Assembly (NCBI RefSeq): GCF_014201355.1
Contig: NZ_JACHEG010000001.1
Coordinates: forward strand, 1,426,001 to 1,490,000
DNA from: Aliirhizobium wenxiniae
GTDB lineage: Bacteria; Pseudomonadota; Alphaproteobacteria; Rhizobiales; Rhizobiaceae
DNA length: 64,000 bases
Direction: 5' to 3'
The notes under the pieces were generated by a model that was not told the DNA's origin, searched no databases, and was given only the letters and a program-made list of their open reading frames with translations. Shown here one piece after another: positions 62,895 through 64,000 of this stretch; the first letter of the stretch is position 1, and each line of letters starts with the position of its first letter. A program made the translations under genes and the position numbers.

Positions 62895-64000
62895 CATGCA
62901 TGCAATGATGGAAAGTCAGGACGTTTCACTGCTCGACCAGGAGCGCTATCGGCTGCTGGTGGATGCAATCTCGGACTATGCCATCTACATGCTCGATCCA
63001 TCGGGCCATGTCGTAAGCTGGAATGCCGGTGCGCAGCGTTTCAAGGGTTACGATGCTGCGGAAATCCTCGGCCACCATTTTTCCCGCTTCTACACCAACG
63101 AAGATCGCCTTGCCCGGCTGCCGGAGCAGGCGATCGACGCCGCGATAGCCCACGGTCATTTCGAAAGCGAAGGCTGGCGCATCCGCAAGGACGGCACCCG
63201 TTTCTGGGCGCATGCCATTATCGATCCGATCTGGGACCGCAACGGCCACCTCCTCGGTTTCGCCAAGGTAACGCGTGACCTGACGGAGCGAAAGAAAGCG
63301 GAAGCGGAGCTGCGGCTCAGCGACGAAAAATTCCAGCTGCTGGTGAACGGCGTCAGCGATTATGCACTTTACATGCTCGATCCGGATGGCTTCGTCACCA
63401 ACTGGAATGCCGGCGCCGCGCGCATCAAGGGATATAGCGCTGAAGAGGCGATCGGCAGGCATTTTTCCCACTTCTATACCGACGAGGACCAGAGGAAGGG
63501 TGAGCCCGAGCGTAATCTCGATATCGCCCGCCGTGTCGGCAGAGTGGAGCGGGAGGGGCTGCGCCAACGCAATGACGGCACTACTTTCTGGGCCCATGTC
63601 GTCATCGATGCCATCCGTGACGAAAGCGGAAATCTGATCGGCTTTGCCAAGATCACCCGCGACGTGACGGAAAAGGTCGAGGCGCAAAAGGCGCTGACCA
63701 AGACCCGCGAGGAACTCTTTCAGGCTCAGAAGATGGAGGCGATCGGTCAGCTTACCGGCGGCATCGCCCACGATTTCAACAACCTGCTAATGGCGATCAT
63801 GGGCAGTCTCGAAATCCTGCGCAAGCGCCTGCCCGATGATCCGGCCCTTCGCCCGCTGATCGACAATGCTATTCAGGGTGCCGAGCGCGGTGCGGCGCTG
63901 ACACAACGCATGCTTGCCTTTTCCCGCAGGCAGGAATTGAACATGCGGCCCGTCGACGTCCCGTCCCTGGTCGCCGGCATGATGGACTTTCTCGAACGCT
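62895..64000 (+). CDS. PAS-PAS sensor histidine kinase, N-terminal part
   Basis: At least 368 residues are visible and the frame is still open at the window edge. Two tandem PAS domains are near duplicates: ISDYAIYMLDPSGHVVSWNA then VSDYALYMLDPDGFVTNWNA, each ending in a PAC-type FWAHxxIDxIxD strand and GFAKxTRD. The HisKA box GGIAHDFNNLLMAIMGSLEI follows. No membrane segment is seen. It is similar in its kinase core to the hybrid kinase at 50457. ATG 62895 follows GGGGGGA; ATG 62904 and 62907 are in frame. Confidence 0.88.

Overview
This window reads as chromosomal DNA of a Rhizobiaceae-type alphaproteobacterium (Rhizobium/Agrobacterium group). The evidence is the divergent phyR / nepR-ecfG general stress response (GSR) locus, the high G+C coding style, the density of dipeptide-type ABC importers, and short palindromic intergenic repeats of the kind common in rhizobia. 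The genus is inferred from family-level likeness only. I saw no rRNA, tRNA, CRISPR array, transposase, phage gene or replication origin.

Layout. 1-5757: a chemoreceptor fragment, an EI24 membrane protein, a VOC protein divergent from a TetR regulator with twin operators, endonuclease III (nth), a DUF2244 protein, an AraC-Ada type alkyl-DNA repair fusion, a PilZ protein and a membrane-anchored tyrosine phosphatase. 5774-12951: a dipeptide ABC importer split between two divergent units, with an M20 amidohydrolase. 12952-17777: the GSR block, with a putative GSR-driven small RNA, an HWE-type histidine kinase, phyR, nepR, ecfG, and two small membrane-protein genes (YqjE-like and DUF883/YqjD-like). 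17807-32692: a very long minus-strand gene series made of a LacI regulator, nucleoside hydrolase, adenine deaminase, a phosphoribosyltransferase and an M19 dipeptidase, then a complete dipeptide ABC importer and a second binding protein plus permease pair without its own ATPases. 32802-42652: LysR with glutaryl-CoA dehydrogenase, a GNAT-type acyltransferase, an XRE-cupin regulator with a succinate-semialdehyde-type dehydrogenase, an AlkC-like glycosylase, a DEAD-box helicase and a small zinc-ribbon membrane protein. 42729-46512: a sulfate/thiosulfate importer. 46823-54182: a DMT permease, a glycosyltransferase pair, a hybrid histidine kinase, TetR with a Rid protein, and a 405-base structured gap. 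54183-64000: a 3-hydroxyisobutyryl-CoA hydrolase, an RND efflux system with its TetR, a DUF4242 protein, a secreted protein, a LuxR regulator and a PAS-PAS histidine kinase that runs off the window.

The main theme is the general stress response. I found four exact matches to the EcfG promoter pattern GGAAC-N16-CGTT, all with a 16-base spacer, and two more with one -10 mismatch. They lie before phyR, nepR-ecfG (one mismatch), the HWE kinase (one mismatch), the DUF883/YqjE pair, the PAS-PAS kinase at the right edge, and a gene-free interval at 13032. Downstream of the last one the sequence folds on paper into two hairpins with C-rich loops and then a 14-bp terminator stem. This predicts a roughly 120-nt stress-induced small RNA with anti-Shine-Dalgarno loops, the best candidate here for an undescribed element.

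A second theme is structure at binding-protein/permease junctions. All four importers carry a hairpin or palindromic repeat between the binding-protein gene and the first permease gene, which fits post-transcriptional tuning of subunit ratios. A third theme is well-preserved operator palindromes next to each of the three TetR genes.
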